From UBA699 sp050261915 (GTDB lineage Bacteria; Bacillota; Clostridia; Clostridiales; Clostridiaceae): a DNA stretch of 47,042 nucleotides. Each line of letters opens with the position of its first letter. Within the stretch, counting starts at the first letter, position 1. This document shows, one piece after another, positions 46,719 through 47,042 of the stretch. The stretch lies in contig JBLNDT010000060.1 in NCBI GenBank assembly GCA_050261915.1, positions 1 to 47,042 of the forward strand. The letters run 5' to 3'. Both the position numbers and the translations under genes were made by a program. The notes beneath the pieces are model-generated. The model was not told where the DNA came from. It saw only the letters and a list, made by a program, of their open reading frames with translations, and did no database searches.

Positions 46719-47042
46719 ATGAGCGAAGCATTAAAAAACGGTAATGCATCAGAAGGCGGCTTACAAAAGACCATAGGTTTTGTGCCAGCACTTGCAATCG
46801 TTATCGGAATGGTTATCGGTTCAGGGGTATTCTTTAAACCTCATGCGGTTTTCACTGCAACAGGAGCTCCAGGACTAGGAATGATGGCATGGGTATTAGG
46901 TGGAATAATATCTATAGCTGCAGGACTTACAGCAGCAGAAGTTGCAGCTGCAATTCCAAAAACAGGCGGAATGATAGCTTACTTAGAAGAAACATACGGA
47001 CCACTCTGGGGATACCTTTTAGGATGGACTCAGACAGTAATA
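46719..47042 (+). CDS. APC-family amino-acid permease (5' part, cut by window edge)
   Basis: First 108 codons: ATG 46719 with AGGAGGA 9 nt upstream, a short polar N-terminus, then TM1 with ALAIVIGMVIGSGVFFKP, the conserved GSG helix break of amino acid-polyamine-organocation carriers, TM2 with MMAWVLGGIISIAAGLTAAEVAAAIP and the loop KTGGMIAYLEETYGPLWGYLLGW. It resembles serine/threonine exchanger-type (SteT-like) members. Substrate not decidable from this part. A 234-nt upstream region holds the possible CodY site. Confidence 0.88.
   Translation, partial: MSEALKNGNASEGGLQKTIGFVPALAIVIGMVIGSGVFFKPHAVFTATGAPGLGMMAWVLGGIISIAAGLTAAEVAAAIPKTGGMIAYLEETYGPLWGYLLGWTQTVI

Overview
The window is AT-rich DNA from a strictly anaerobic, endospore-former-type Firmicute, most likely Clostridium sensu stricto or a close relative. 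I base this on composition, strong GGAGG ribosome sites, TTGACA/TATAAT promoters, the gene order tig-clpP-clpX-lon-engB, an electron-bifurcating [FeFe] hydrogenase operon, a type 1B dihydroorotate dehydrogenase (pyrK-pyrD), and a 2-hydroxyacyl-CoA-dehydratase-type double-cubane protein. No phage, insertion sequence or CRISPR array was seen.

Layout. 1-963: dense cluster of twelve tRNA genes (the first cut by the window edge) with internally duplicated Gly/Arg units. 964-1514: terminators and a decayed gene. 1515-4751: cupin protein, small SHOCT-like membrane protein, two tandem secreted BspA-type leucine-rich-repeat proteins that share promoter, a conserved ~62-nt leader element and terminator, then a 44-residue protein. 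4958-10251: purine salvage, with xanthine phosphoribosyltransferase and a complete BMP-type nucleoside ABC importer. 10343-14956: ornithine-cyclodeaminase-like enzyme, then a cysteine-desulfurase-like enzyme divergent from a double-cubane protein / DUF3343 / ASKHA activase operon. 15022-25194: near-complete pyrimidine pathway pyrB-I-C-F-K-D-E followed by carA-carB, with a PyrR-type attenuator, a second PyrR-type loop beside the pyrB ribosome site, and ArgR-like boxes at carA. 25327-26892: unknown membrane-anchored protein plus TIM-barrel enzyme. 27007-34017: protein quality control block (trigger factor, ClpP, ClpX, Lon), EngB and a CPBP protease. 34106-37035: small protein, two divergent envelope proteins, PerR-type regulator. 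37199-45486: a hydrogen/redox block with a five-gene putative sensory unit (DRTGG protein, RsbW-like ATPase, hydrogenase-like iron-sulfur protein lacking catalytic residues, second DRTGG protein, PHP phosphoesterase), then a Rex-like operator and the hydrogenase operon. 45532-47042: tiny unknown ORF, prepilin peptidase-like protein, and the start of an amino-acid permease.

How the parts connect. Purine uptake and salvage (4958-10251) and pyrimidine synthesis (15151-25194) are complementary nucleotide supply systems under separate control signals. The sensory hydrogenase-like unit sits directly upstream of the catalytic hydrogenase and probably reports redox or H2 state, while the Rex-like site couples transcription of the catalytic operon to NADH/NAD+. 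The most unusual elements are the duplicated structured leader in front of the two LRR proteins, the degenerate H-cluster protein with its partners, and the double-cubane/DUF3343/activase operon. Start codons were corrected where the ribosome site clearly favours a downstream codon. All functional calls rest on reading the translated proteins without database searches.
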